64,000 nt of DNA from Ch128b sp964527925 (GCA_964527925.1 CAZGQO010000014.1:3598-67597); one strand, 5' to 3'; counted from the first letter of the stretch, positions 1-8,999 are shown. Made by a program: numbers and translations. The notes: a model not told the origin generated them from the letters alone.

Positions 1-1
1 A

Positions 2-163
2 TTTTCACTCGGTTATTATGAATTGATAACTGGAGATTATCAAAATATTTTTAAGGTCGTTGATAAATATTCAAAAGTTACTTCAGAAGACATTCAATGG
101 GTTGCAAAAAAATACTTTAATAAAAAGTCACGAACAATTATCATTTCAAAACCAATTAAGTGA
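2..163 (+). CDS. M16 family zinc peptidase, C-terminal fragment (cut by window edge)
   Basis: An open frame runs in from the left edge and ends at the TGA at 161-163, giving 53 residues that finish in VAKKYFNKKSRTIIISKPIK. The pattern D(I/V)xxVAxKYF near the end is typical of the C-terminus of M16 (insulinase/processing-peptidase) proteins. The next gene starts 7 bases later and is also M16-like, so the two probably form an adjacent catalytic/non-catalytic pair. The zinc-binding half is outside the window, so activity cannot be judged. Confidence 0.6.
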   Translation, partial: FSLGYYELITGDYQNIFKVVDKYSKVTSEDIQWVAKKYFNKKSRTIIISKPIK

Positions 164-170
164 AAAAGAG

Positions 171-1535
171 ATGAAAAAGATAATTTTATTTTTCTGGATT
201 ATATTTTCAGTCAACCTGTTCTCACAGGAAATTAATTTCACAATCGATTCTCTTGAAAATGGACTCAAGTATGTAATCGTTCAGAACAAAAAACTTCCAC
301 TTGTTCAGGTAAGGATTGTTTTTAATGGCGGTGTTCGTCTTGATGACAAAAAAACCCAGGGTTTAACTTATCTGACTTCACAGTCATTACTTAAAGGCAC
401 CGAAACTCGAACAGCTCAACAAATTGCGGAAGAGTTCGAATTCCTGGGTTCTACAATTAATGTTCAAACAAATTATGATTACACATTAATCTCAACCGAA
501 TTTTTGAAATACAATTTTGAAAATGGTCTGGAAATTCTTTCTGAGATAATTACACGACCTGCTTTCAACTCAAAAGAAATTGAGAAAGAAAAAGAAAAAA
601 TTATTTCGGAACTGAGATCATCTCTCGAAAATCCGTCAATTATAGCAAGTCAATTTTTCAACAAAATACTTTTCAACGGAACACCTTATTCTTATTCTGT
701 TCAGGGAACGATAAATTCACTGGAATCAATTTCATCCAGACAGGTTCGTAATCATTATAAAACTTATTTCATTCCAAATGAGACTGTAATCTTTCTTTAT
801 GGAGATATTAATAAAGATGATGCTGCGTCATTATTAAAAAATCTCTTCAGTAAGTGGCAGCAGGGTAAATCAATCCGTTTTGAAAAATCCTCTCTTCAAA
901 ATTTAAACGAATTAAAAATAGTTCTCGTAGATAAACCTGGATTAACTCAAGCACAAATTCGTATAGGAAATTTGGGAATCAATCAGCACAATCAGGACGA
1001 GATTCCAATTTTAATAGTCAATACAATTCTCGGTGATGGATTTACATCAAGACTGGTTGAAGAGATCAGAGTAAAAAGAAGCCTAACCTACGGAGCGAGA
1101 AGTTCTTTCACAATGTATGACGAAAATGGAAAATTTTTAATCTCCACTTTCACAAAAAATCAAACTGTTGATGAAGTTATCAAAATCATTTTAAACGAGC
1201 TCAAAAAGTTAAAAACTGAAGGGGTGAGTGATTGGGAAATCAATAAAGCGAAAAATTACATGATTGGTGAACTATCAAGGAATTTGCAATCGCCTGAAGG
1301 ATTTATTAACTACTTTGTTCAAATCATTTTTTACAAAAAAGATTTAGATTTAATTAAAAATTTTTCTAACAAGATTAAATCAACATCTAAAAATTCTATA
1401 TTAAAGGTCATTAACGATTATTTTCCTGCGAACAATTTATTGATTCTCGTTGTGGGCAATTCAAAAGAGATCAAAAACAAACTTGAAAGCTTCGGAAAAA
1501 TTCAGCAAGTTAGTTACGAGGAATTGGTGGAATAA
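171..1535 (+). CDS. M16 family protein lacking the zinc-binding motif (secreted)
   Basis: This is a 454-residue protein counted from the ATG at 171. An in-frame TTG at 60 lies inside the preceding gene and is a poor start. Residues 1-19 form a signal peptide (hydrophobic core, ending FSQ). The body is a two-lobed M16 peptidase fold. Where active members have HxxEH, this protein reads YLTSQ at residues 67-71, so the zinc ligands are gone. The C-lobe substrate-binding pattern (RVKRSLTYGARSSF) is retained. In M16 pairs one subunit is often non-catalytic and helps bind peptide, so I infer it partners the truncated upstream peptidase in the periplasm. Confidence 0.8.
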   Translation: MKKIILFFWIIFSVNLFSQEINFTIDSLENGLKYVIVQNKKLPLVQVRIVFNGGVRLDDKKTQGLTYLTSQSLLKGTETRTAQQIAEEFEFLGSTINVQTNYDYTLISTEFLKYNFENGLEILSEIITRPAFNSKEIEKEKEKIISELRSSLENPSIIASQFFNKILFNGTPYSYSVQGTINSLESISSRQVRNHYKTYFIPNETVIFLYGDINKDDAASLLKNLFSKWQQGKSIRFEKSSLQNLNELKIVLVDKPGLTQAQIRIGNLGINQHNQDEIPILIVNTILGDGFTSRLVEEIRVKRSLTYGARSSFTMYDENGKFLISTFTKNQTVDEVIKIILNELKKLKTEGVSDWEINKAKNYMIGELSRNLQSPEGFINYFVQIIFYKKDLDLIKNFSNKIKSTSKNSILKVINDYFPANNLLILVVGNSKEIKNKLESFGKIQQVSYEELVE

Positions 1536-1537
1536 AA

Positions 1538-2554
1538 ATGAAAAAAGGGCTACTCCTTTTTCTTTTAGGTTTTATTTCAAATTTATTTTCTCAAAACGCT
1601 TCAAGCTTTTTGCCGACTGAAATTGGAAATGTCTGGATTTCAAATTTTTATGTTCTTGATTCACTTGGAAATCCAGTTGGTGATCCAGTTGTTTATGTTG
1701 ATTCATCTGTTGCATATCAAAATTTTCTTGGCAAACAAACTCTTTTTATAGTTCGCAGACCACCAAATATTTCAATTGGAGATACTCTCTGGGTTTCTGC
1801 ATCAAGTCAAAGTATCTTCATTCATCAGCGTGACATTGAATTAGATACATTCATAACTTTCAAGTTGCCCGATTGGTCTGAATACCATCGTTTCAATACA
1901 AATCTTGGTTCGAATTATACTATCTACAGATTCGATACAACTTTGACTATTCCTCAGGTTGGAACACTGCCATTGCGATTTTCAGTTATTGGAACAAGAC
2001 TTGGACTGGACACTTTAACTGTTCCTGCTGGATTTTTTAATGCAGTAAAATTCAGAATTGATTTTAAAGTACAATATCTGATTTCATTTCCACCTCTTCC
2101 ACCAATCCCGATTGATATTGTGACTGTTCCAACTTATGATTGGCTTGTCCAGGGAAGATATATTGTTAAATCTCTTCAAGAACCTTTTACAATTGATACT
2201 CTGAATTTATTTGTTCCAGGTTCTCTTCGTGAGTTAGTTGAATTTAGAACTGCAACTTCTGTTGAAATGAATAAAAATTTTGTTAAGGATTTCAATCTCC
2301 ACCAGAATTATCCAAATCCTTTCAACGGAATATCGAACCTGGTGATTGATGTTCCATGGGAAACAAAAATTAATCTTTCAATTTATGACTTGATTGGAAG
2401 AAAAGTATGCGAACTTTTTGATGATAGAATAGAAACTGGAACTCATTCTTTTCAGTTTGATGGAGAGAAATATAAACTTTCATCGGGAATTTACTTTGCT
2501 GTTGCAAGAAGCGAGAACACATTTCAAAAAATCGGGATGATTTTTCTAAAGTAA
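1538..2554 (+). CDS. Secreted protein with T9SS type A C-terminal sorting domain
   Basis: This 338-residue protein starts two bases after the preceding stop codon. Residues 1-18 form a signal peptide (MKKGLLLFLLGFISNLFSQ region). The middle is beta-rich with no family I recognise. The last ~85 residues form a type IX secretion sorting domain, with NYPNPFN followed by VIDVPWETKINLSIYDLIGR, ...LSSGIYFAV and a final KIGMIFLK. This domain directs export across the outer membrane and cell-surface attachment or release. The function of the mature part is unknown. Its tight spacing suggests co-transcription with the M16 genes. Confidence 0.8.
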   Translation: MKKGLLLFLLGFISNLFSQNASSFLPTEIGNVWISNFYVLDSLGNPVGDPVVYVDSSVAYQNFLGKQTLFIVRRPPNISIGDTLWVSASSQSIFIHQRDIELDTFITFKLPDWSEYHRFNTNLGSNYTIYRFDTTLTIPQVGTLPLRFSVIGTRLGLDTLTVPAGFFNAVKFRIDFKVQYLISFPPLPPIPIDIVTVPTYDWLVQGRYIVKSLQEPFTIDTLNLFVPGSLRELVEFRTATSVEMNKNFVKDFNLHQNYPNPFNGISNLVIDVPWETKINLSIYDLIGRKVCELFDDRIETGTHSFQFDGEKYKLSSGIYFAVARSENTFQKIGMIFLK

Positions 2555-2640
2555 TATGAATGATTTTTTAACTTACTGATTTTACTATCCAATTCAAAGA
2601 TTTACACAAGCAAAAATCTTCAATTCAGTTTCTCAAAATT

Positions 2641-3195
2641 TTATTTAAGCAAGAACTTTTCTTTGATAAAATACTTTGAACCAGATTTTTCCAGTTGACT
2701 TTCCATCAATTCAAAAGAATAGACAGGCGATTCGAAAGAATTCATTTTGAAACTCTTCAAAAATTCGATGAAATCTTTTGAAAGCAATCCCTTAACTCTT
2801 CCAAGTGTAATGTGTGGTGAGAATGGTTTTTCGTCAAAATTAATTTTCAATGTTTGGGGTAATTCTCTTAAATGATTTGATAAGTTTCGTAATGATTCAT
2901 TTTCTTTTGCGCCAATCCAGATTACTCTTGGATTCTTATAATCTTTGAATACACCAATTCGATCAAAAACAAGATTCGTTTTAGTGAAATTTTGAGATAT
3001 GGTTCTGGTTTGATTGATTAATTCATTTATCAAATTTTCTTCAACATTACCAAGAAAAAGAAGCGTTAGATGAAATTTTTCGATTGGTTCAAATTTTATA
3101 GGTTCGTTAAAACTTTTAAGTTCATTTGAGATTAAAGAAAAACTGTGTTTGACTTCATCAGAAAAATTGATTGCATAAAACAATCGTAACTTCAT
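2641..3195 (-). CDS. thpR: RNA 2',3'-cyclic phosphodiesterase (LigT/2H family)
   Basis: This 184-residue protein has both 2H phosphoesterase motifs: FHLTLLFLGNV near residue 42 and SPHITLGRV near residue 127, each with the catalytic HxT. Length and motif spacing match bacterial ThpR/LigT, which opens 2',3'-cyclic phosphates on RNA ends. It is the last gene of the pgsA-pgpA-cinA-thpR run and begins one base after the cinA stop, so it is almost certainly translated from the same message. The cinA-thpR linkage is seen in many bacteria, usually with recA nearby; recA is not in this window. Confidence 0.88.
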   Translation of the reverse strand: MKLRLFYAINFSDEVKHSFSLISNELKSFNEPIKFEPIEKFHLTLLFLGNVEENLINELINQTRTISQNFTKTNLVFDRIGVFKDYKNPRVIWIGAKENESLRNLSNHLRELPQTLKINFDEKPFSPHITLGRVKGLLSKDFIEFLKSFKMNSFESPVYSFELMESQLEKSGSKYFIKEKFLLK

Positions 3196-3196
3196 T

Positions 3197-4450
3197 TCAG
3201 ACTTCCAGATTTAATAGAACACGGCGAAGTAAATCTAACGCAGCCTGAGATGTTCTTTCTTTATTTCGAATTCTGTTATCAGCAAAGTTGAATTGTTTTG
3301 CGAATTCCCTCTCTTTATCTGAATAACCAATGAATACAAGTCCAACTGGTTTCGTTTGTGTTGCACCTGTTGGTCCCATTATTCCTGTTGTTGAAATTCC
3401 GATATCAGCATTTGAGATTAATCGAACACCACGAGCCATTTCAATTGCAGTTTGTTCGCTTACAGCACCATACTTTGCGATTGTTTCTTTCTTAACTCCA
3501 AGAATCTGAATTTTTGATTCATTGGAATAAGAAACCACTCCTCGTTCAAAATAATTACTGCTTCCCGGAACATTTGTAATTCGATTACAAATCATTCCAC
3601 CAGTGCAGGATTCAGCAATTGCGAATTTTAGTTTTCGTTCTGTCAAAATTTTCCCGATCAATTCTTCAAGACTTATCTCTTCGTCAGCGTAAATAAATTC
3701 ACCGACTTTTTCACGAATTCTGTTTTCAACTAATTCAATCTTTGAAAGACTGTAGTCCTCATCACTGCTTCGCATTGAGAGTCTAATTTTTACACCAAAT
3801 TGACTTGGTAGAAAAGCAACTTTCACATCTTCAAACAGAGTTTTTACATCGCCAAGTTTAGAATAGAGAGCAGATTCCGGAATTCCTGTTGTGAATAAAA
3901 TTTTTTGATTATAGAAAATTTGTTTTGATCTAATGTATTCTCTTAGTTCAGGCAAAATTGTTTCTTCCATCATACCTTTCATTTCGTGAGGAACACCTGG
4001 CATTACAAAAAATCTCTTCCCATTTTTTGAAATATCATAACCTGGTGCTGTTCCAAAGTTATTCGGAATTACTCTGGCAACTTCTGGCACCATAGCCTGA
4101 TCCCGGTTAATTTCAGGCATTGGAATTTTTCTTCGTTCGAAAAGTTTTTTAATTCTTTCGAATGTTGATTCATCAAAAATTAGTTTTGTATTAAAGTACT
4201 CAACAATACAGTTTCTGGTTATATCATCGTGAGTGGGACCAAGTCCACCAGTTATGAAAATAAAATCCGACAACTTTTCACTTTCGGCTAATGTCTGCAA
4301 GATGCTTCCCTTGTCATCACCAACCGTAAAATTTCTAATCACTTCAAAACCAAGTCCAGTTAATTTTTCACCGATATAAGCAGCATTTGTGTTGATTGTT
4401 TGACCAATTAAAAGTTCATCTCCGATTGAGATAATTGAAACTTTGTTCAT
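3197..4450 (-). CDS. cinA: CinA family protein (nicotinamide-nucleotide amidohydrolase type)
   Basis: This 417-residue protein has the usual two-part CinA layout. Residues ~1-170 are a MoCF/MoaB-like domain (IISIGDELLIGQ, FITGGLGPTHDD, MPGVPHEM). Residues ~255-417 are the CinA C-terminal domain (AESCTGGMICNRITNVPGSS, GIMGPTGAT), which in characterised members deamidates NMN to recycle pyridine nucleotide. Its start overlaps the pgpA stop by four bases, and thpR follows one base downstream, so it is translationally coupled. Full length with no odd residues. Confidence 0.92.
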   Translation of the reverse strand: MNKVSIISIGDELLIGQTINTNAAYIGEKLTGLGFEVIRNFTVGDDKGSILQTLAESEKLSDFIFITGGLGPTHDDITRNCIVEYFNTKLIFDESTFERIKKLFERRKIPMPEINRDQAMVPEVARVIPNNFGTAPGYDISKNGKRFFVMPGVPHEMKGMMEETILPELREYIRSKQIFYNQKILFTTGIPESALYSKLGDVKTLFEDVKVAFLPSQFGVKIRLSMRSSDEDYSLSKIELVENRIREKVGEFIYADEEISLEELIGKILTERKLKFAIAESCTGGMICNRITNVPGSSNYFERGVVSYSNESKIQILGVKKETIAKYGAVSEQTAIEMARGVRLISNADIGISTTGIMGPTGATQTKPVGLVFIGYSDKEREFAKQFNFADNRIRNKERTSQAALDLLRRVLLNLEV

Positions 4451-4938
4451 ATGTTTTTCACCTCAGGAAATATCAACATTATTAAATGCAAAATTACTAA
4501 AGAATAAAATCCAGCAATTAAATCATCCAGCATTATTCCCAATCCGCCTTTTAATGATTGGCTCTGTCTTGCTGGGAATGGTTTTACAATATCAAAAATT
4601 CGAAAGAGTATAAACCCAACAGCCGATAGAAAAAATGTGGCTGGAACAAATAACATTGTTAACCACATTCCAACAAACTCATCTATTACAACTTCGGGCG
4701 GATCGACACCATAAATTTTTTCAGCATAATCAGAAGTGTAGATTCCAAGAAGTGTAAAAGTCAATGTAACGGGAATTAAAATTTCAGGTGATGAAAATCT
4801 GGGAATGAATAGAAAAAAAAGTATTGCCACAAAAGAAGCAATCGTACCAGATGCAACTGGAAAATATCCTGTAAAAAATCCTGTTGCAAAAAAAATCTTT
4901 AATCTATTTGTGAATTTGATTTGATCAATATTACTCAC
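4447..4938 (-). CDS. pgpA: Phosphatidylglycerophosphatase A
   Basis: This 163-residue membrane protein has PgpA family signatures: a glycine/proline-rich N-terminal segment (FFATGFFTGYFPVASGTIAS) and the acidic motifs PPEVVIDEFVGMWL and IMLDDLIAGFYS, which bind metal and phosphate. It has about four transmembrane segments. PgpA dephosphorylates phosphatidylglycerol phosphate to phosphatidylglycerol in the inner membrane. It overlaps pgsA upstream and cinA downstream by four bases each. PgsA makes its substrate, so two consecutive steps of phosphatidylglycerol synthesis are coupled here. Confidence 0.92.
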   Translation of the reverse strand: MSNIDQIKFTNRLKIFFATGFFTGYFPVASGTIASFVAILFFLFIPRFSSPEILIPVTLTFTLLGIYTSDYAEKIYGVDPPEVVIDEFVGMWLTMLFVPATFFLSAVGFILFRIFDIVKPFPARQSQSLKGGLGIMLDDLIAGFYSLVILHLIMLIFPEVKNI

Positions 4939-5522
4939 TTAAAAATCTCCTTAATTGTGAATCTGTTAGTATATAAGTACTCCACTCCTGTGTAGATTGT
5001 TAAGAATGTAATTAAAATCATAGTATAAAAAATTAATTCATTGTTCAAAAAAATATCAGCATAACTTTTATCAATAAATTGAAATAATCCTTTTTCAATA
5101 CCGACATAAACCAATAAAAGGTAGTATAAAAAAATCATCTGAAGACTTGTTTTCACTTTAGCGAGATAACTTGTGGAAAAAGTTCTGTTTTTCAATTGAC
5201 CATAAATTCTGAGTAAAGTCACCAATAAATCCCTGATCACAATTATTAGAACCATCCAGAAATCCAGCATTCCAATAACTACAAAACAAAAAAATGCAGT
5301 GGATGTTAAAATTTTATCTGCCAGTGGATCGAGAAATTTTCCAAGATCGGAGATATAATTAAACTTTCGTGCAAGCCAGCCATCATACCAATCTGTTAGT
5401 GCAGCAACAAGAAAAACAATCAAGGAAATTTTATTAAGCGTGATGTTGTCAACAAGGAAGAAAAAAGCGAAGATTGGTGTCAGGATTATTCTTGTAATAG
5501 TAAGTTGATTAGGTATTGTCAT
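4935..5522 (-). CDS. pgsA: CDP-diacylglycerol-glycerol-3-phosphate 3-phosphatidyltransferase
   Basis: This 195-residue integral membrane protein carries a complete CDP-alcohol phosphatidyltransferase motif, DxxDGxxARx8GxxxDxxxD, at roughly residues 43-69 (DWYDGWLAR then GKFLDPLADK). PgsA joins CDP-diacylglycerol to glycerol-3-phosphate, the committed step to phosphatidylglycerol. A related family member such as PssA cannot be fully excluded by motif alone, but pgpA overlapping its 3' end strongly favours PgsA. It is the first gene of the overlapping run; 76 bases separate it from purC. Confidence 0.92.
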   Translation of the reverse strand: MTIPNQLTITRIILTPIFAFFFLVDNITLNKISLIVFLVAALTDWYDGWLARKFNYISDLGKFLDPLADKILTSTAFFCFVVIGMLDFWMVLIIVIRDLLVTLLRIYGQLKNRTFSTSYLAKVKTSLQMIFLYYLLLVYVGIEKGLFQFIDKSYADIFLNNELIFYTMILITFLTIYTGVEYLYTNRFTIKEIFK

Positions 5523-5598
5523 ATTTAATTCAAAAATAAAGAAGCATCAAAAATTTCAAAACTTTAATGAGAGTATTTTTATAAATACGATTTCTTGA

Positions 5599-6510
5599 TT
5601 AACTCAGTTCGAGATTTTTTCCTGTGATTATTTCATATAACTGCAAATATTTTTCACTTGTTTTTCTTATGACTTCTTCTGGTAATTTCGGTGCTGGTGG
5701 TTGTCTGTTAAATCCAATAGAAATTAGATAATCTCTCAAGTATTGTTTATCCAGACTTTCCTGCGCCTGACCTGGTGAATATTTTTCAATCTGCCAGAAT
5801 CGAGTTGAATCAGGAGTTAGCAGTTCATCAATTAAAATTATTTTACCATCGATTTTTCCGAATTCCATTTTTGTATCCGCCATAATTATTCCGCGAGTGA
5901 ATGCATATTCATAACATGCTTTATAAATCTGAATTGTTTTTGATTTGATAAATTCAATAACTTCATCTCCAACTCTTTTCTTCGCCTCTTCTTCTGTTAT
6001 GTTCAAATCGTGTTTCCCTACTTCTTCTTTTGTTGAAGGAGTAAAAATAGGGTACGGCATTCTATCAGATTGTTTCAATCCATCAGGAAGCTGAATCCCA
6101 CAAATGGATTTAGATTTTTTGTATTCTTCCCACGCTGAACCTGAAAGATAACCACGAACAACACTTTCAATTGGAATTACTTCGGTCTTTTTAACAAGCA
6201 TTGATCGATGTTTTAAATCATCAAGATAGGGTTTACATACATCTGGAAATTTTTCAACATCTGTAGTAATCAAATGATTATCAACAATTTCATTTGTAAA
6301 TCTAAACCAGAACTCGGATAACTTAGTCAGGACAATTCCTTTGTAAGGGATTCCATCTTCCATTACAACATCAAATGCGGAGACTCTATCTGTTGATACT
6401 ATTAAAAGAGAATCACCGAGATTATAAATATCTCTTACTTTTCCTCTTTTAAGTAATTGGAGACTACTAAAATTTGTTTGAAGTAAAACTTTATTTCCGA
6501 TTGAACTCAT
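5599..6510 (-). CDS. purC: Phosphoribosylaminoimidazole-succinocarboxamide synthase
   Basis: This 303-residue protein is of the longer (about 300 residue) SAICAR synthetase type. Recognisable motifs are RGKVRDIYNLGDSLLIVSTD and RVSAFDVVM near the N-terminus, RGYLSGSAWEEY, and LIDELLTPDSTRFW. It ligates aspartate to CAIR in purine synthesis using ATP. Its start codon follows the stop of the upstream lipoprotein gene by one base, so the two are probably co-transcribed. purA lies elsewhere in the window at 57220-58488. Confidence 0.95.
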   Translation of the reverse strand: MSSIGNKVLLQTNFSSLQLLKRGKVRDIYNLGDSLLIVSTDRVSAFDVVMEDGIPYKGIVLTKLSEFWFRFTNEIVDNHLITTDVEKFPDVCKPYLDDLKHRSMLVKKTEVIPIESVVRGYLSGSAWEEYKKSKSICGIQLPDGLKQSDRMPYPIFTPSTKEEVGKHDLNITEEEAKKRVGDEVIEFIKSKTIQIYKACYEYAFTRGIIMADTKMEFGKIDGKIILIDELLTPDSTRFWQIEKYSPGQAQESLDKQYLRDYLISIGFNRQPPAPKLPEEVIRKTSEKYLQLYEIITGKNLELS

Positions 6511-6511
6511 A

Positions 6512-6901
6512 TCAATTAATTTTTATTAAAGTATCAAGATATTTTTCTTCTTCCTGATAAAACCTGAAAAAGTAGTCTTTGTTTGATTGTAGTAAAAAAT
6601 CATCCGTTATTGTAATGAGCCCAAGAATCAAAATGCAAGGGATTCCTTTTTTGACCTTTGAATAATACTTAACATAAATTGTATCGCCTGCTTGAAAAGT
6701 TTCTTTCGTATGGAATTCATTGCAAGGAGTGGGAACAGTTAAATCGACTTTTAATGTTAACTTTCCTCTCTCATTCGAAAGCATCTGAATTTTTTGTACT
6801 CCTGCCCATTGATAGAAAATATATTCATCTTCAAAATCAGAAATGGAACAGGAATTAATAAATACTAAAATTATAAAACCAATGAAGTAAATAATTTTCA
6901 T
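6512..6901 (-). CDS. Small predicted lipoprotein, function unknown
   Basis: This 129-residue protein has a lipoprotein signal peptide: hydrophobic residues 3-15, then a lipobox-like FINSC with Cys18 as the likely lipidated residue. The remaining ~110 residues are predicted beta-rich, with two further cysteines (PTPCNEF and GIPCILIL). I do not recognise a family. It abuts purC and follows the SDR gene by nine bases. Confidence 0.65.
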   Translation of the reverse strand: MKIIYFIGFIILVFINSCSISDFEDEYIFYQWAGVQKIQMLSNERGKLTLKVDLTVPTPCNEFHTKETFQAGDTIYVKYYSKVKKGIPCILILGLITITDDFLLQSNKDYFFRFYQEEEKYLDTLIKIN

Positions 6902-6910
6902 TTTGAAAAC

Positions 6911-7660
6911 TCACCTTGCACAGGTTAGATGTCTTCCGCCATCAATTGCAATAGTTTCTCCTGTAATCCAACCAGCTTTTTCTGAAGATAAAAAGAAAAT
7001 TAAATCAGCTATTTCTTCTGGACTGCCAACTCTCCCAATTGGATGCGTAGTTTTACTTCTCTCGAGAAATTGATTGTATGTTTCTAAATCCATTCCAGAA
7101 TTGAGATGACAATTAGTAACCACAACACCAGGATTTACTGCATTAACTCGAATTCCCTTTGGTGCCAGTTCCAGTGCTGCACATCTTGTTAAATGATCAA
7201 CTCCTGCTTTACTTACACAATAAGCCAGAATATTTGGAAAGCTTCTTAATCCAGTCACGCTCGATACATTAACAATAGATCCTTTTCTTTTCTCAAGAAG
7301 TGGAATACACAAATTCATTAAATGAAAAATTGAAGTAAGATTGGTTTCCATCATTTCGTTCCATTCATCAAGTGAAGTGTTTTCAATATTTCCATTTCTG
7401 AGTATTCCCGCTGAATTGACAAGAACATCGAGTTCATAATTTTTATTGCGTAAATAATCAACAAGTTTTAATCTATCATCTTTTTTCGATAAATCTGCTT
7501 GAAAAGTATCAATTGAATCAGAGAATTCATTTTTTAGCTCTTCTAATTTAGATTTATTTCTTCCAACGCCAATCACAAAAAATTTTTCAGAGAGAAATTT
7601 TTTAAGTGTTGCAAGACCAATTCCGCTTGTTGCACCTGTTATTAGAGCAGTTTTTTGCAT
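6911..7660 (-). CDS. SDR family NAD(P)-dependent oxidoreductase
   Basis: This 249-residue classical short-chain dehydrogenase/reductase has the cofactor motif TGATSGIG at residues 8-15, the NSAG motif (VLVNSAGIL), a catalytic serine in NVSSVTG and the YxxxK pair in AYCVSKAG. The C-terminus ends ITGETIAIDGGRHLT, typical of the FabG-like group. The substrate cannot be read from the sequence; sugar alcohols or 3-oxoacyl compounds are possible. It appears to head a small run with the lipoprotein gene and purC. Confidence 0.85.
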   Translation of the reverse strand: MQKTALITGATSGIGLATLKKFLSEKFFVIGVGRNKSKLEELKNEFSDSIDTFQADLSKKDDRLKLVDYLRNKNYELDVLVNSAGILRNGNIENTSLDEWNEMMETNLTSIFHLMNLCIPLLEKRKGSIVNVSSVTGLRSFPNILAYCVSKAGVDHLTRCAALELAPKGIRVNAVNPGVVVTNCHLNSGMDLETYNQFLERSKTTHPIGRVGSPEEIADLIFFLSSEKAGWITGETIAIDGGRHLTCAR

Positions 7661-7800
7661 TCCAATTCCCTTTATTTTTTATCTATTCTTTTCAAAAATA
7701 AAAATATTATGTGTAAATCATGGAGATCAAAGTATGAAATGATCTTCTGAAATTTTTTTGAATTAAGGCAGGTTTTGAGGTTAGAATTAATCGAGATATC

Positions 7801-7834
7801 AAAAAATAAAAAACCCGACTTAGGTGGGGTTTTG
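7801..7834 (-). terminator. Intrinsic terminator after tRNA-Phe
   Basis: Reading the minus strand just past the tRNA, AAAACCC pairs with GGGTTTT (plus-strand arms 7810-7816 and 7827-7833) around a 10-base loop. A T-rich tail of about ten bases follows. Position and tail fit a factor-independent terminator for the tRNA transcript. Confidence 0.6.
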
Positions 7835-7907
7835 TGGGCAGAGACGGAATCGAACCGCCGACACATGGATTTTCAGTCCATTGCTCTACCAACTGAGCTA
7901 TCTGCCC
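7835..7907 (-). tRNA. tRNA-Phe (GAA)
   Basis: The 73-base minus-strand sequence folds as a full cloverleaf: acceptor stem GGGCAGA/TCTGCCC, D-arm with AGCTCAGTTGGTAGAGC, anticodon stem-loop ATGGA-CTGAAAA-TCCAT with anticodon GAA, and T-arm GGCGGTTCGATTCCGTC. The discriminator base is A. No 3' CCA is encoded, so CCA must be added after transcription. Confidence 0.97.
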
Positions 7908-7967
7908 ATCATTTCAAAAAGCTGGTACAAAAATAAGAAATTGAGATAAAAAATTAAAGCAGGCAGG

Positions 7968-8525
7968 TCAACGCGGAACTACTTGATATCCAGTTATTGG
8001 ATAATGAACTTCAATTTCCCTTTTTACCATTTTATCAAGGAATGGTTTGATTTTTTCTTTTTCAGTTGGTGAAAGATAATCAATGATTAATTTACCGTTA
8101 AGATGGTCAATTTCGTGCTGTAGAACTCGCGCAGCTAACCCATCAAAATCTTCAATATGTTCTTTTAGTTCAATATCATTATATTTTAATCTAATTTTCT
8201 CTGGTCTTTTAACATTAACTCTCAAACCTGGAAGTGAAAGGCAGCCTTCTTCCATAACTGATTCGCTTTCACTTAAAATAATTTTTGGATTTATAACAAC
8301 CATAGGTTTGGTATTTTCATAACCTTCAACTTTGGAAATATCTGCAATCAGAACCTGAAGTCTTTGTCCAACCTGAGTTGCGGCAAGGCCTATTCCATCA
8401 CTTTTATCCATTGTTTCAAACATATCGTTAATGAACATCAAAAGTTTATCGTCTATCTTTGTGACTTTCCGTGCTTTTTGCCTTAAAATCTGATCACCGT
8501 AAACATTTATTGGTAAAACAGCCAT
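7968..8525 (-). CDS. def: Peptide deformylase
   Basis: This 185-residue protein has the three PDF motifs: GIGLAATQVG (residues 44-53), EEGCLSLPG (Cys95) and LQHEIDHLNG (His137, His141, catalytic Glu138). Cys and both His bind the active-site metal (normally Fe2+). It removes the formyl group from the N-terminal methionine of new proteins. Sequence and length are ordinary for the family. Confidence 0.96.
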   Translation of the reverse strand: MAVLPINVYGDQILRQKARKVTKIDDKLLMFINDMFETMDKSDGIGLAATQVGQRLQVLIADISKVEGYENTKPMVVINPKIILSESESVMEEGCLSLPGLRVNVKRPEKIRLKYNDIELKEHIEDFDGLAARVLQHEIDHLNGKLIIDYLSPTEKEKIKPFLDKMVKREIEVHYPITGYQVVPR

Positions 8526-8585
8526 AAATTAATTTCCTTTCTTATATCATTTTCATCAATTAAACCATTCAAATTTAAATAAAGT

Positions 8586-8909
8586 TTATCGAAATTTTTC
8601 AGGGATTGAGTAATAAGTTGTAATCTCCACACTCGATGAGTTAAAGTATCCGATTGAAATTATTTTTATTCCGCCCTCCTGCTTGAAAATTTTTAGAGAA
8701 CAAATCTTTTTATTCGATTCAATTATGTCTTTGTATGTTGCATCTTTTTTGTAAGGTATATTATCTATTGCCCAGATTACTCCACGCATTGCATTCTTAT
8801 AAGCAAATACAATATCATCCTCAACACTTGAAGAATCAGACGCAACTGATTGTCCATTAACATAACCCGTTAACAAAAAGAAAAAAAAGAGGGGAAATAA
8901 ATATTTCAT
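8586..8909 (-). CDS. Small secreted protein, function unknown
   Basis: This 107-residue protein has a clear signal peptide (MKYLFPLFFFFLLTGYVNGQ, probable cleavage after NGQ). The mature part (~87 residues) has a short acidic stretch (SDSSSVEDD) and a predicted alpha/beta body. I do not recognise a family. It stands alone between tRNA-Gln and def. Confidence 0.55.
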   Translation of the reverse strand: MKYLFPLFFFFLLTGYVNGQSVASDSSSVEDDIVFAYKNAMRGVIWAIDNIPYKKDATYKDIIESNKKICSLKIFKQEGGIKIISIGYFNSSSVEITTYYSIPEKFR

Positions 8910-8999
8910 ATCGTTACTCTTTTATTTTTAAAATAGCCTTATTAGAACTTCAATAATAAAGATTCGATTAAAATCTAAAGGAGATTTTTTTGAGAAGAG

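Noticed and set aside
2597..2620. AT-only inverted repeat between the T9SS gene and thpR
   Set aside because: Seven A/T-rich pairs with no T-run; expected by chance in such AT-rich DNA.
7672..7892. Two short minus-strand open frames around the tRNA-Phe
   Set aside because: They run through the tRNA and its terminator and show no protein-like pattern.
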